The notes: generated by a model from the letters alone, not told the origin. A DNA stretch of 18,606 nt from an uncultured Prevotella sp. (GCA_900543975.1 UQTI01000058.1:1-18606), one strand, 5' to 3'; numbered from the stretch's first letter, positions 7,488 through 14,720 are shown. Numbers and translations: made by a program.

Positions 7488-7537
7488 CAGCAACAAAATT
7501 TATCCTTGCAATGTTCGCTCTCTTCGGGGATTTTTTC
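7476..7537 (+). terminator. Hairpin plus T-run at the end of repeat copy 1
   Basis: GAAGAGGGCGAAC (7476-7488) pairs with GTTCGCTCTCTTC (7513-7525) with one mismatch, followed by GGGGATTTTTTCG. The equivalent hairpin in the second copy (10753-10820) is longer and perfect. It could end transcripts coming from the Fic gene. Confidence 0.55.
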
Positions 7538-7590
7538 GTCCTCATATTTTTGCATATTTATGCATTTTCACCCCTCATTTTAGTGCCATT

Positions 7591-7700
7591 TTCAAAGAGC
7601 CCAACTTACGATTTGAAAGTGCCCATTTGACGTCCTCAAAGAGGCTCTTTGACGAGCTCATTAAGGCCCTTTGACAGCCTCAAAGAGGCCCTTTGACAAA
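7591..7700. repeat. Five diverged 22-bp tandem repeats
   Basis: Units at 7591-7612, 7613-7634, 7635-7656, 7657-7678 and 7679-7700 follow the pattern CTCAAAGAGGCCCTTTGACNNC. The first two are the most diverged (about 14-15 of 22 bases). TCAAAGAG-G-CTCTTTGA at 7636-7652 is a perfect palindrome. Function is unknown. Confidence 0.65.
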
Positions 7701-7902
7701 AGCACCCCTATTTTAAGAGTTGTTAACAAAAACAATAAGTTAACCATCCTTTATTTTTCAAAATCAAAAGTAAAACCCCTATTTTTGTTTACAACCGCTG
7801 TTTTGGATATTTATACATTCCTCCCTCCCGTTTTTGCATATTTATTCATTTTCCCGCATCAACCAGATATCGGTATGTTCGCTGATTTTTTCCGTCTTTT
7901 CC
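7701..7902. other. AT-rich non-coding interval
   Basis: No gene is seen on either strand. It contains TTTTTGCATATTTAT followed by TCATTTTC at 7831-7853, which repeats 7547-7569 with one mismatch. The copy at 7547 includes TATTTTTG, a possible -7 box, but nothing coding follows it. Confidence 0.5.
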
Positions 7903-7933
7903 TTGCTTTTATTCCGATAATAATGTATCTTTG
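7903..7933 (+). promoter_or_regulatory. Promoter of the DUF4143 ATPase gene
   Basis: TTG at 7903-7905, a 20-base spacer and TATCTTTG at 7926-7933, followed by CA. This fits the Bacteroidota -33/-7 arrangement (TTTG, 19-21 bp, TAnnTTTG). Transcription would start near 7938, giving a ~150-nt leader made almost entirely of the 33-bp repeats. Confidence 0.65.
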
Positions 7934-7945
7934 CATCGACCTAAA

Positions 7946-8064
7946 GTTGGAAAAGTGGCAGAAATGACACCAAAACAGGTTGGAAAAGTGGCAGAAACAG
8001 CCCTAAAACGGGTTGGAAAAGTGGCAGAAACACCGCTAAAACAGGGTAGAAAAGTGACAAAAGA
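7946..8064 (+). repeat. Four 33-bp tandem repeats in the 5' leader of the ATPase gene
   Basis: GTTGGAAAAGTGGCAGAAA starts at 7946, 7979 and 8012 (33-bp steps), with a decayed fourth copy, GTAGAAAAGTGACAAAA, at 8046. The intervening bases are ACANCCCTAAAACGG-like. In the first three units TTG GAA AAG TGG CAG AAA runs into a TGA or TAA within a few codons. The array fills most of the predicted leader. Confidence 0.75.
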
Positions 8065-8087
8065 ACAAATACATAACAAGTTTCGCT

Positions 8088-9428
8088 ATGCTTAACAGAA
8101 AGATATACAGCTACTTGCGCAATTTCTTCAAGAACGAAAAGAAAGCTCTTCTTGTTGAGGGAGCCCGTCAGGTGGGCAAGACGTATGCTATAAGGAAAAC
8201 GGGCAGCGAATGTTTCAAGAACGTGGTGGAGATAAATTTTATCAACCAACCAAAGTTTAGAGAAGCGTTCTCTGTGCCGTCAGATGCCAAAAACATTCTC
8301 TTGCGCCTGTCGGCATTGGCAAACACGACCTTGGAACCCGGCAACACACTCATTTTCTTTGACGAGGTGCAGGAGTGTCCGGAAATAGTGACGGCAATAA
8401 AGTTTCTGGTCGACGAAGGAAGCTACCGATATGTGATGAGCGGCTCGTTGCTTGGCGTAGAGCTGAAAGACATACGCAGCGTGCCTGTGGGTTATCTTAC
8501 GGAGAAGCCGATGTTTCCGCTTGACCTGGAAGAGTTTGCCGAAGCGGTGGGCATGAGCAAGGAGGTCATGAACCATGTGAGGGTCTGTTATGAGGAGAAA
8601 AAGGCGGTTGACGAGGTCATACATGAAAAGATGAACGATCTCGTGCGCCTGTATCTTGTTGTCGGCGGAATGCCTGAGGCTGTGCAGAAATACATCGACA
8701 CCAACAATCTGCAAACGGTGCGCTCAGCACAGCTTGACATCATGCACCTCTATGCCAAGGACATAGCCAAATATGACCCCGAGAACAAGCTTTACATAAA
8801 GAACATCTTTGACCTCGTGCCTTCCGAACTGAACGCCAAGAACAAGCGGTTCATCCTGAAGGCTCTCAACGAGAAAGCCAAGTTTGAGCGTTACGTCAAC
8901 TCGTTTCTGTGGCTTGCCGATGCCGGCGTGGCTCTGCCTACATATAATGTGGAGGAGCCTCGTCTGCCGCTAAAGCTCGGTGAGCAGCGCAACCTGTTCA
9001 AGTTGTTTCTCAGCGATGTGGGACTGTTGGCGAGCCAATATGCCGTCAACATTGCCTTTGACCTGCTCAACGGGGTCTCTGAGATAAATTATGGTGCGAT
9101 ATATGAGAACCTTGCAGCGCAGGAGCTGCATGCACATGGCTACAACCTCTATTATTTTAACAGCAAGCGACAAGGCGAGCTCGATTTTGTGGTGGAAGAC
9201 CGCGGCAATGTGCTGCCTATAGAGATAAAATCGGGCAAGGACTATAAGCGCCACAACGCTCTGTCTAACGTTATAGCGACACCCGAGTATAACATTCCTC
9301 AAGGCGTGGTCTTCTCTAACGGCAACCTGGAGGTTGTGGGCAGGATAACCTATTGTCCCGTTTACATGCTGATGTTTCTTCAGCCACAGACGTTTGCAGA
9401 CGCCATTTTCAGGTTCAAGCCTTTGTGA
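8088..9428 (+). CDS. AAA_14/DUF4143 family ATP-binding protein
   Basis: A 446-aa protein with an N-terminal P-loop ATPase. Walker A is GARQVGKT at residues 25-32 (Lys31) and Walker B is LIFFDEVQEC (Asp92-Glu93), with the sensor-like strand YVMSGSLLGVEL downstream. The C-terminal half is DUF4143 and carries a restriction-endonuclease-like pattern: Asp366 in GELDFVV, then Glu379-x-Lys381 in LPIEIKSGKD. This is the PD-(D/E)xK layout, so nuclease activity or a relic of it is possible. The family is greatly expanded in Bacteroidota and archaea, with no settled function. The start at 8088 follows the repeat leader, with A-rich sequence upstream (AACAAATACATAACAAG). Tandem repeats bracket the gene on both sides, suggesting a movable or recombining cassette. 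Confidence 0.92.
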   Translation: MLNRKIYSYLRNFFKNEKKALLVEGARQVGKTYAIRKTGSECFKNVVEINFINQPKFREAFSVPSDAKNILLRLSALANTTLEPGNTLIFFDEVQECPEIVTAIKFLVDEGSYRYVMSGSLLGVELKDIRSVPVGYLTEKPMFPLDLEEFAEAVGMSKEVMNHVRVCYEEKKAVDEVIHEKMNDLVRLYLVVGGMPEAVQKYIDTNNLQTVRSAQLDIMHLYAKDIAKYDPENKLYIKNIFDLVPSELNAKNKRFILKALNEKAKFERYVNSFLWLADAGVALPTYNVEEPRLPLKLGEQRNLFKLFLSDVGLLASQYAVNIAFDLLNGVSEINYGAIYENLAAQELHAHGYNLYYFNSKRQGELDFVVEDRGNVLPIEIKSGKDYKRHNALSNVIATPEYNIPQGVVFSNGNLEVVGRITYCPVYMLMFLQPQTFADAIFRFKPL

Positions 9429-9429
9429 T

Positions 9430-9484
9430 GGGCTGTTGAAACTTTGTTAAGGGCTTATTGAAACTTTGTGACGGCTTGTTGAAG
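9430..9484 (+). repeat. 21-bp tandem repeats after the ATPase gene
   Basis: GGGCTGTTGAAACTTTGTTAA (9430-9450) is followed by a second 21-bp unit at 9451-9471 (GGGCTTATTGAAACTTTGTG plus A) and a partial third, CGGCTTGTTGAAG. The array begins 1 base after the stop codon, and the last codons of the gene (CCTTTGTGA) resemble the repeat end. Confidence 0.65.
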
Positions 9485-9505
9485 AACGGAAAAAGAATGT
9501 TTTAA

Positions 9506-9543
9506 CGCTTCGCGCTTTTAAGAAAAACAAGGAGCGCGAAGCG
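9506..9543. terminator. Bidirectional hairpin between convergent ATPase and Nudix genes
   Basis: CGCTTCGCGCT (9506-9516) pairs perfectly with AGCGCGAAGCG (9533-9543), loop 16 bases. It is followed by CATTTTCTT on the plus strand and by TTAAAAC on the minus strand. The GC-rich stem between two convergent genes fits a shared terminator, although the T-runs are weak. Confidence 0.6.
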
Positions 9544-9550
9544 CATTTTC

Positions 9551-10081
9551 TTAGCCGTTGTTCTTCAGGCTCTCCATAAACTTGATCAGACCCCAACGCA
9601 CGGAGCGGAGACCAAACTGCTCGGTGTGAATGTCGTCGATCTTCACCCACATACACTCGGCGGCATCGTCGGCAGCCTGAAGCTTGCTCTCGTCTTCCAC
9701 CTCGCAGATGAAGAACATGTCGAGCGTGGGGATGTCAACACCACTGAAACGGTAGATGTTGGGCTGACTGAAGATGTAACGTGCGCTTGTGACATTCAAG
9801 CCGGTCTCTTCCATGACCTCACGACACACACCCTCCTCGGCTGTCTCGCCAGGGTCGGCGAAGCCACCGGGCAGGTCGAGCGTGCCCTTGGCAGGTTCTT
9901 GCTTGCGTCGTTCAACGAGCAGTTCGCCCTTCTTGTTCATGATGAACGCCACGTTGGCGGCACTGGGGTTCATAAACAATTCGAAGCCACAGTTTTCACA
10001 CTTGCGGCTCTTCTCACTATTCTCTACAAAATGATGACTGCCACACATGGGACAGTACTCATACTTCAGCAATGGATGCAT
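9551..10081 (-). CDS. Zinc-ribbon Nudix hydrolase
   Basis: A 176-aa cytosolic Nudix hydrolase, an enzyme class that cleaves a nucleoside diphosphate linked to another group, with Mg2+ or Mn2+. An N-terminal zinc ribbon is formed by Cys10/Cys13 and Cys28/Cys31 (YCPMCG...RKCENCG). The Nudix box GX5EX7REUXEEXG is intact at Gly73-Gly94: GFADPGE, then Arg87-Glu88 and Glu91-Glu92 (REVMEETG). The layout resembles the zinc-containing NADH pyrophosphatase (NudC)-like group, but the protein is short and the substrate cannot be told from sequence. It ends LKNNG. The start at 10081 places the zinc ribbon directly at the N-terminus. No -7 box was found in the upstream 150 bp on the minus strand. Confidence 0.9.
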   Translation of the reverse strand: MHPLLKYEYCPMCGSHHFVENSEKSRKCENCGFELFMNPSAANVAFIMNKKGELLVERRKQEPAKGTLDLPGGFADPGETAEEGVCREVMEETGLNVTSARYIFSQPNIYRFSGVDIPTLDMFFICEVEDESKLQAADDAAECMWVKIDDIHTEQFGLRSVRWGLIKFMESLKNNG

Positions 10082-10431
10082 CTTGGAATATGTTGTTATT
10101 GTTATCTTTTAGCTATCCTCAAAACCACCAATAGGCGGCTATTATCTTCTCTTATTGCGGCTCTAACATTTTCTTGTCAAGGTGAAATTAATGTTTTGAC
10201 ATCTTTATCCTATATGCCCGTTCACCTTTTTTTCATCTTCTGTCGCTTAACCTCCATTCATCTAAAGAATCTGATGTTCCAAAGAATCTGACGTTCTATA
10301 AAAAAACATCATTGTTTCTTAAAATTATCTCCATATCCTTACATAGGCAAAAGAATTTGCGAGTAGAACGCAAACAGCGCTACAGAGAGACAAAAGGTTG
10401 AATGACAGGCAGATAAACGAAACAGCTACAT
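10082..10431. other. Non-coding interval upstream of the Nudix gene
   Basis: No credible gene is seen on either strand. A 17-bp direct repeat, AAAGAATCTGATGTTCC and AAAGAATCTGACGTTCT, lies at 10264-10297. A small hairpin TTTGCG-AGTAGAA-CGCAAA lies at 10356-10374. The Nudix promoter must be in the left part but was not recognised. Confidence 0.5.
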
Positions 10432-10461
10432 GCTAAGCGCCAACGGCGTTAGCCTTTTTTT
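10432..10461 (+). terminator. Intrinsic terminator-like hairpin with T7 tail
   Basis: GCTAAGCGCC-AA-CGGCGTTAGC folds into a short GC-rich hairpin (GCTAA/TTAGC outer, CGCC/GGCG inner; 10432-10453) followed directly by CTTTTTTTA. It is a classic plus-strand terminator shape, but no plus-strand gene is seen upstream of it; the nearest gene is on the minus strand. It is followed by four CCTTTTTACC-like T-rich units to about 10490. Confidence 0.6.
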
Positions 10462-10527
10462 ACCTTTTTGCCTTTTTACCTTTTTACCTTTATAATTTTT
10501 TCGTCTGCAATATTACAAAAAAATAAC

Positions 10528-10535
10528 TATCTTTG
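10528..10535 (+). promoter_or_regulatory. Orphan -7 box TATCTTTG
   Basis: TATCTTTGCAAATG matches the Bacteroidota -7 consensus exactly, with TCTG 20 bases upstream as a weak -33. It points into the palindromic element at 10616-10943, not into a recognisable gene. The frame opened by the ATG at 10539 is only a translation of the repeat. Confidence 0.55.
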
Positions 10536-10615
10536 CAAATGATTGGGGCAAAACTTGATAGTGAGGCCCAAAGAAAAAAACTTATATCAACCCGTCACCC
10601 CAAACAAGCGGCCAC

Positions 10616-10943
10616 GCGCTCCATCTTTACGCTGGCTAAAGCAAGAAGGCGGAAAAGCTCAAGCGAACGTCGCCGAAGGCGGCGAATATCCATAACCGCT
10701 GGTGAAGAGAGCGAAGCGAACGTAACCTGCGGTTATCACGGCAACAAAAAAACGTCCTCGAAGAGGGCGAACATAAGCAAGCTGTGCAAAGATTACATAT
10801 GTTCGCCCTCTTCGAGGACGATTTTTTCTCTTCATGTGGACCGCAGGCTTCGCTGCCTTCGGCAGCTCAACCAGCGGTTATGGATATTCGCCGCCTTCGG
10901 CGACGCCTTCTTGTTCTGGCAAGCGACAAAATAGAGCGTCGCC
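10616..10943. repeat. Dispersed palindromic element, copy 2: nested inverted repeats
   Basis: The arms at 10668-10703 and 10870-10905 are perfect inverted copies over 36 bp. Inside them, ACCTGCGG and CCGCAGGT-like words pair near 10724 and 10840, and a perfect 23-bp stem at 10753-10775/10798-10820 forms the core. Outside them, GCTGGCTAAAGCAAGAAGGCG (10631 on) is an imperfect inverted match to CGCCTTCTTGTTCTGGCAAGC (10904 on). The left arm matches copy 1 (7271-7329) at 54 of 59 bases. No transposase is present. Confidence 0.85.
10745..10827. terminator. Bidirectional terminator at the core of palindromic element copy 2
   Basis: The 23-bp perfect stem 10753-10775/10798-10820 (CGTCCTCGAAGAGGGCGAAC...) has a 22-base loop. 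It is flanked by CGATTTTTTC on the right (plus-strand T6) and by CAAAAAAACG on the left (T7 on the minus strand). It can serve GH2 transcripts arriving from the right and any plus-strand transcript from the box at 10528. Confidence 0.7.
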
Positions 10944-11017
10944 ACGCTCGCTTGAGATGATAATCGCTTAAAGATGTGCTTTTTATGCACTTACAAAATT
11001 CGATCAGCAAGCTGCCT

Positions 11018-14000
11018 TTACTTCACATTAAATCCTGTAACGTCGACCACAGGGTTGCCCTTGCGCATGTCCTCATTGTTCCAAGCCACCTTGATGGTGC
11101 GCTTCTCGCCGGGGAGGAGATGGAAGTAGTTGTCAGAATAGTCGACAGGCAGGATCTGGTCGCCGTCGCCGTCGAGGAGGTTCAGGCGCACCATCATGGC
11201 AGGAGTCTTTGAGGTGTTCTCCAAGGTGATGATGCGACGGCTCTTGTTGCAGCCCGCAGCCTGAGCAGAGCAGCTTTGAGCCTGAGCCGAGCAGCCCACA
11301 GCCTGTGCAGAGCAGCCCTTGGCCTGAGCCGAGCAGCAAGCCTTCTTTGCGTCCTTGCAAGCCACCGTCTTCACGCTGACCTTTATGTCGTTCTCGCCGA
11401 GCACGGGCAGAGCGTTGAGGTCTTGCAGGTTGCCGTGGTCGTTAGAGTCGACATAAGTGTTTGTCGAGAGCACCTTGCCGTTAGAATCGCTAAGGGTCAG
11501 GCGCACGATATAGACGTTCTTGCCGCCGAGGTCATAGCTGTCGTCCACATGGAGCGCCTGCAGCGGCGTCGTGGTGTCGTCGTTGGTGTCGAGCGTGGCC
11601 ACATCCTCCTTCACGGTCTTGCCGTCGAGGCCAATGACCTCGCGCTTGGCGGCGAGCTGCTTGTGCTCTCCCGCAGCGAGGTTCACCACCTCGGGGTTGC
11701 GTGTAGAGGCGTTGAGCTGTATGTGGAGCGGCTCACATGCCTTCTTGCTTCCGAAGAAGGCGGCGGTGGGCTCAAAATAATAGTCGTAGCAGCACCACGT
11801 CATGCTTGGCCAGCAAGAATGGCTCATCCAGATGATCAGGCCCATGCGGTCCTTTGAACCCGACTCGTACATGGCGCGGTAGCCGTCATAGTTCTCCCAC
11901 TGTGCGAGCGCCGTAAACTGTCGTGCGTCGGTCACCTTGCCGAAGGCTTTCTCTATGATGCCGTTGAAGCTGGCGCCGCGCTGTGCGCCCTCCATGCCGT
12001 AGTCGTGCTCACCCCATGCGTCGCCTTGCGGCCACAGGGCGTTGGGAGCGAGTGTGCGTGACAGGCCCTCGAAGGTCATGACGTTAGGCATGCCTCGCTC
12101 CGAGTGGAGCTTGCCTGTCTGGTGTTCAAAGTAGAACTTTGGTGTGCAGGCCCAGTAGGGTCCGTGTCCGCTCACGCCGTCGTCAGCCGAACTTGAGATG
12201 TAGCCCATGCCGGGGTTCATGGCTGCCACATACTGGCGCAGCGCCTTGTCGATGGTTGCTGGCGGGTAGCCCTCGTTGCGTCCGCAGTAGAGACCTATCG
12301 AGGGGTGCTGGCGCATGCGCAGGGTGTAGTCGCGTGCGTTGGCAAGGAACATGTCCTCGTTCTGAGGGTCTGGTCCGTCGCAGGGGTTGGCAAGCCAGAA
12401 GTCTTGCCACACCATGATGCCATATTTGTCGCAAGCCTCGTAGAACTCCTCGTCGCCGGTCATGCCCACCCAGTTGCGGATCATGTTGAAGTTCATGTCG
12501 CGGTGGTAACGCACGGCGATGTCATACTCGCGGCCTCTGTAGAGCAGGTTCTGCTCGCTGAAGCCCCAGTTGCCGCCGAGCGGAATGAAGCGTTTGCCGT
12601 TGATGTACATCGTCAGGCGGGTGTCGATGTCCTTGTATGTCATCTGTCTGATGCCCGCCTTATAGCATGTGCGGCTCTGCACGCCCTCGTCGGTAGCAAA
12701 CTCGAAGCCCGCCTTATATAGATAAGGTGTGCCGTAGCCGTTGGGCCACCACAGCTTCATGTTCTGCTCCTTGAGCTGTGCAAACTCGTCGGGCGAGAAG
12801 CTCACCTCCTGTGTGGCGTTGGGTGCGAGGGTGACGGTCTTGCTGAAGCTTATGTTGCCGATCCATCCGCGGAGCTCGCCCTTCACCTCGCGGGCCTCGT
12901 TGTTGGCAAGCACGACGGTAGGTGTCATCGACGCCTTGTTGTCGGCGCCTGTCAGCGTTGTCGTGACGACAGGGTCGCTCAGGCTCACGTCGCCGGCGGT
13001 GGTCAGCGCCACATCGTTCCAGATGCCTATGTCGCGTCCGCGAACGGTGGTGATCCAGTCCCAGCCGATGGTGGCGTGGAACGTCGGGTTGTCATAGCCC
13101 AGGATGCCGCCGTTGAAGTCGGTGTTCTTGCGGTTCTTCACCTTTATGGAGCCAGGGTGAGCGTTCTTCACAATCTCCACCGCCAGGATGTTGGCACCGT
13201 TGGCGTTGAGCAGGTTCGTGATGTCGACCTTTGAGCGTGTGAACGCACCCTCTATGCGGTCAATCTTCTTGCCGTTGAGGTAGACGTTGGCCTTCCAGTT
13301 GATGCCGTCGAAATTGAGGAACACATGCTTGCCCTTCATTTCTGTGGGCAGGTTGAAGGCTGTGCGGTACCAGAAGTTGCTGTTGAAGAACGACTCGGAA
13401 GCGTTGTCCCAGTTGTCTGCCAGAGCGGGGTCAGGCAGGGCGCCTACGTTGACATAGCTCGTGAGCACGGTGCCCGGCACGGTTGCCGCCACCCATCCGT
13501 TGGTGTTGAAGGCCGCCTGTGAGATCTGCTCACCAGAGCCTTTCACCTCCGATGCTCTCTGCACCTGCCATGATCCGCCGTTGAGCAGGTAGCGACCGCC
13601 CTTCATGCCGCCGAGCGCATGAGGCTGTGCCACCAGCCCGCCGCGGCCCATCACCTCCACCTCGCTCATGATGTAGCGGCCGGTGGCGGTGGGCTGTGTC
13701 ATGAGCACGCGCACGAAGCGTGCCTTCACGGGCTCAAACTTAAGGTTGTCGTCCAGGGCCTTGCCGCCGGGGAGCTGCGCCACGGTGGTCCAATGGCCCA
13801 TCTCCGTTGCCACGTCAACGCGGCCCTTCACGGCCTTCTCTATCCATGACAGCTTCACGTTGTCGATCTCGGCAGCGGTGCCAAGGTCCACATAGGCCCA
13901 CTGCTGTCCGCCCTTGTCGCTCATCCACGCGCTTGTAAAGTCGCGTGCGGGCTGCAGGTCGGTGACCGCCTGTCCGTTGTTGAAAAATTTTATCTCCGTC

Positions 14001-14692
14001 ACGGTCCAGTAGGCAGCGCCCGCCATGTCGAAGTTGAAGCGCAGGTTGTCAAACTCTACCTTGCCGCTCTTGCCGATGGGCAGCTCCATCTCCACGATGC
14101 GCAGAGGCAGCTCACCCGAGGTGGTCTGCTTGTTGGGGTCGCTGCTCACGCGCTGCTTCGACTCCTTGCCGGGCAGCTCTTTGCCTGTCTCCTCTGCCAC
14201 CACCTTGTTGTCAACGCTCACCTTCACGCTGTAGCCTTTCTTGGCCTCAGCAGGTTTGTAAGCCACGGTGCAGATAATCTTTACCTTGTCGGCCTTGATG
14301 AGCATGTTGTTCCAGCGATACTGGAGCCATGCCTTGGTGCCCATGAGGTTCATGTTGGTGTACTCGTTGCCGTCGATGCCGCTCTCGCGCTCGCGGTTCT
14401 GCAACACGCCGCTGTTGGTTGTTGCCTCGAGATACTGTGGTGAGTTTGTGGCTATTATGCCATCTGTGAGGAGCTGCGGTGTGAGGTTCAGGTCGTGCTG
14501 CGACGATGTTCTCACGATGCGGTGCAGGGCCACGTTGCGGTAGGCGTTGTCGGTTCTCAGCGACGGGGCGTAGCTCTCGGCAGGGTTGCCGGGATACACA
14601 CCTATGCCGCGCGTCTTGCCGTCGGTGAAGCTTGTCAGCGTGAGGGCTGTGAGAGCCACGGCTGTGAGCTTCAGGTTGGTGATAGTGTTCAT
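11018..14692 (-). CDS. Secreted GH2 glycosidase with discoidin-like modules and Cys-rich heptad array
   Basis: A 1224-aa glycoside hydrolase family 2 enzyme, a retaining exo-beta-glycosidase acting outside the cytosol. A signal peptide covers roughly residues 1-25 (LTAVALTALTLTSF). Residues ~50-350 hold discoidin/F5-8C-like beta-sandwich sequence (QWAYVDLGTAAEIDNVKLSW...RFVRVLMTQPT...SEVEVMGRGG). The GH2 sugar-binding sandwich follows (WVAATVPGTVLTSYV, NFWYRTAFNLP, VYLNGKKIDRIEGAFT), then an Ig-like domain and the TIM barrel (FIPLGGNWGFSE, MIRNWVGM). The acid/base is Glu807 in YCGRNEGYPP. The probable nucleophile is Glu865 in HSERGMPNVMTFE. The architecture recalls exo-beta-glucosaminidases and beta-mannosidases more than LacZ; specificity is undecided. 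Odd feature: codons 1120-1148 encode a CSAQAxG heptad array inside the C-terminal sandwich. It has its own -7 box and ends near a bidirectional terminator. Confidence 0.92.
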   Translation of the reverse strand: MNTITNLKLTAVALTALTLTSFTDGKTRGIGVYPGNPAESYAPSLRTDNAYRNVALHRIVRTSSQHDLNLTPQLLTDGIIATNSPQYLEATTNSGVLQNRERESGIDGNEYTNMNLMGTKAWLQYRWNNMLIKADKVKIICTVAYKPAEAKKGYSVKVSVDNKVVAEETGKELPGKESKQRVSSDPNKQTTSGELPLRIVEMELPIGKSGKVEFDNLRFNFDMAGAAYWTVTEIKFFNNGQAVTDLQPARDFTSAWMSDKGGQQWAYVDLGTAAEIDNVKLSWIEKAVKGRVDVATEMGHWTTVAQLPGGKALDDNLKFEPVKARFVRVLMTQPTATGRYIMSEVEVMGRGGLVAQPHALGGMKGGRYLLNGGSWQVQRASEVKGSGEQISQAAFNTNGWVAATVPGTVLTSYVNVGALPDPALADNWDNASESFFNSNFWYRTAFNLPTEMKGKHVFLNFDGINWKANVYLNGKKIDRIEGAFTRSKVDITNLLNANGANILAVEIVKNAHPGSIKVKNRKNTDFNGGILGYDNPTFHATIGWDWITTVRGRDIGIWNDVALTTAGDVSLSDPVVTTTLTGADNKASMTPTVVLANNEAREVKGELRGWIGNISFSKTVTLAPNATQEVSFSPDEFAQLKEQNMKLWWPNGYGTPYLYKAGFEFATDEGVQSRTCYKAGIRQMTYKDIDTRLTMYINGKRFIPLGGNWGFSEQNLLYRGREYDIAVRYHRDMNFNMIRNWVGMTGDEEFYEACDKYGIMVWQDFWLANPCDGPDPQNEDMFLANARDYTLRMRQHPSIGLYCGRNEGYPPATIDKALRQYVAAMNPGMGYISSSADDGVSGHGPYWACTPKFYFEHQTGKLHSERGMPNVMTFEGLSRTLAPNALWPQGDAWGEHDYGMEGAQRGASFNGIIEKAFGKVTDARQFTALAQWENYDGYRAMYESGSKDRMGLIIWMSHSCWPSMTWCCYDYYFEPTAAFFGSKKACEPLHIQLNASTRNPEVVNLAAGEHKQLAAKREVIGLDGKTVKEDVATLDTNDDTTTPLQALHVDDSYDLGGKNVYIVRLTLSDSNGKVLSTNTYVDSNDHGNLQDLNALPVLGENDIKVSVKTVACKDAKKACCSAQAKGCSAQAVGCSAQAQSCSAQAAGCNKSRRIITLENTSKTPAMMVRLNLLDGDGDQILPVDYSDNYFHLLPGEKRTIKVAWNNEDMRKGNPVVDVTGFNVK
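11249..11335 (-). repeat. 21-bp tandem array encoding Cys-Ser-Ala-Gln-Ala heptads in the GH2 gene
   Basis: Four 21-bp units on the minus strand begin TGCTCGGCTCAGGC or TGCTCTGCTCAGGC and encode CSAQAKG, CSAQAVG, CSAQAQS and CSAQAAG, ending with a fifth Cys. Cysteines fall at residues 1120, 1127, 1134, 1141 and 1148, with extra ones at 1112 and 1119. The units differ mainly at third bases and at residues 6-7. Confidence 0.9.
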
Positions 14693-14720
14693 TTTGGTTT
14701 GGTTTTGATTGCTTATGATG

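Noticed and set aside
7671..7967. 98-codon plus-strand frame ending in LEKWQK
   Set aside because: It crosses the promoter at 7903-7933 and the first leader repeat, is low complexity, and has no plausible start region.
7946..8064. CRISPR-like array
   Set aside because: Spacers are only ~14 bp and similar to each other, there are only four units, and no cas genes are present. It is a tandem repeat in a leader.
7941..8249. Minus-strand frame with repeated FLPLFQPVL units
   Set aside because: The periodicity is just the 33-bp leader repeats read backwards, and it runs into the start of the ATPase gene.
10539..10934. Arg-rich frame starting after the TATCTTTG box
   Set aside because: It is a translation of the palindromic element and has no resemblance to a protein family. 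A structured RNA is more plausible than a protein.
7229..10943. Insertion sequence or integrative element
   Set aside because: No transposase, integrase, tRNA or clear target-site duplication was seen; only repeats are supported.
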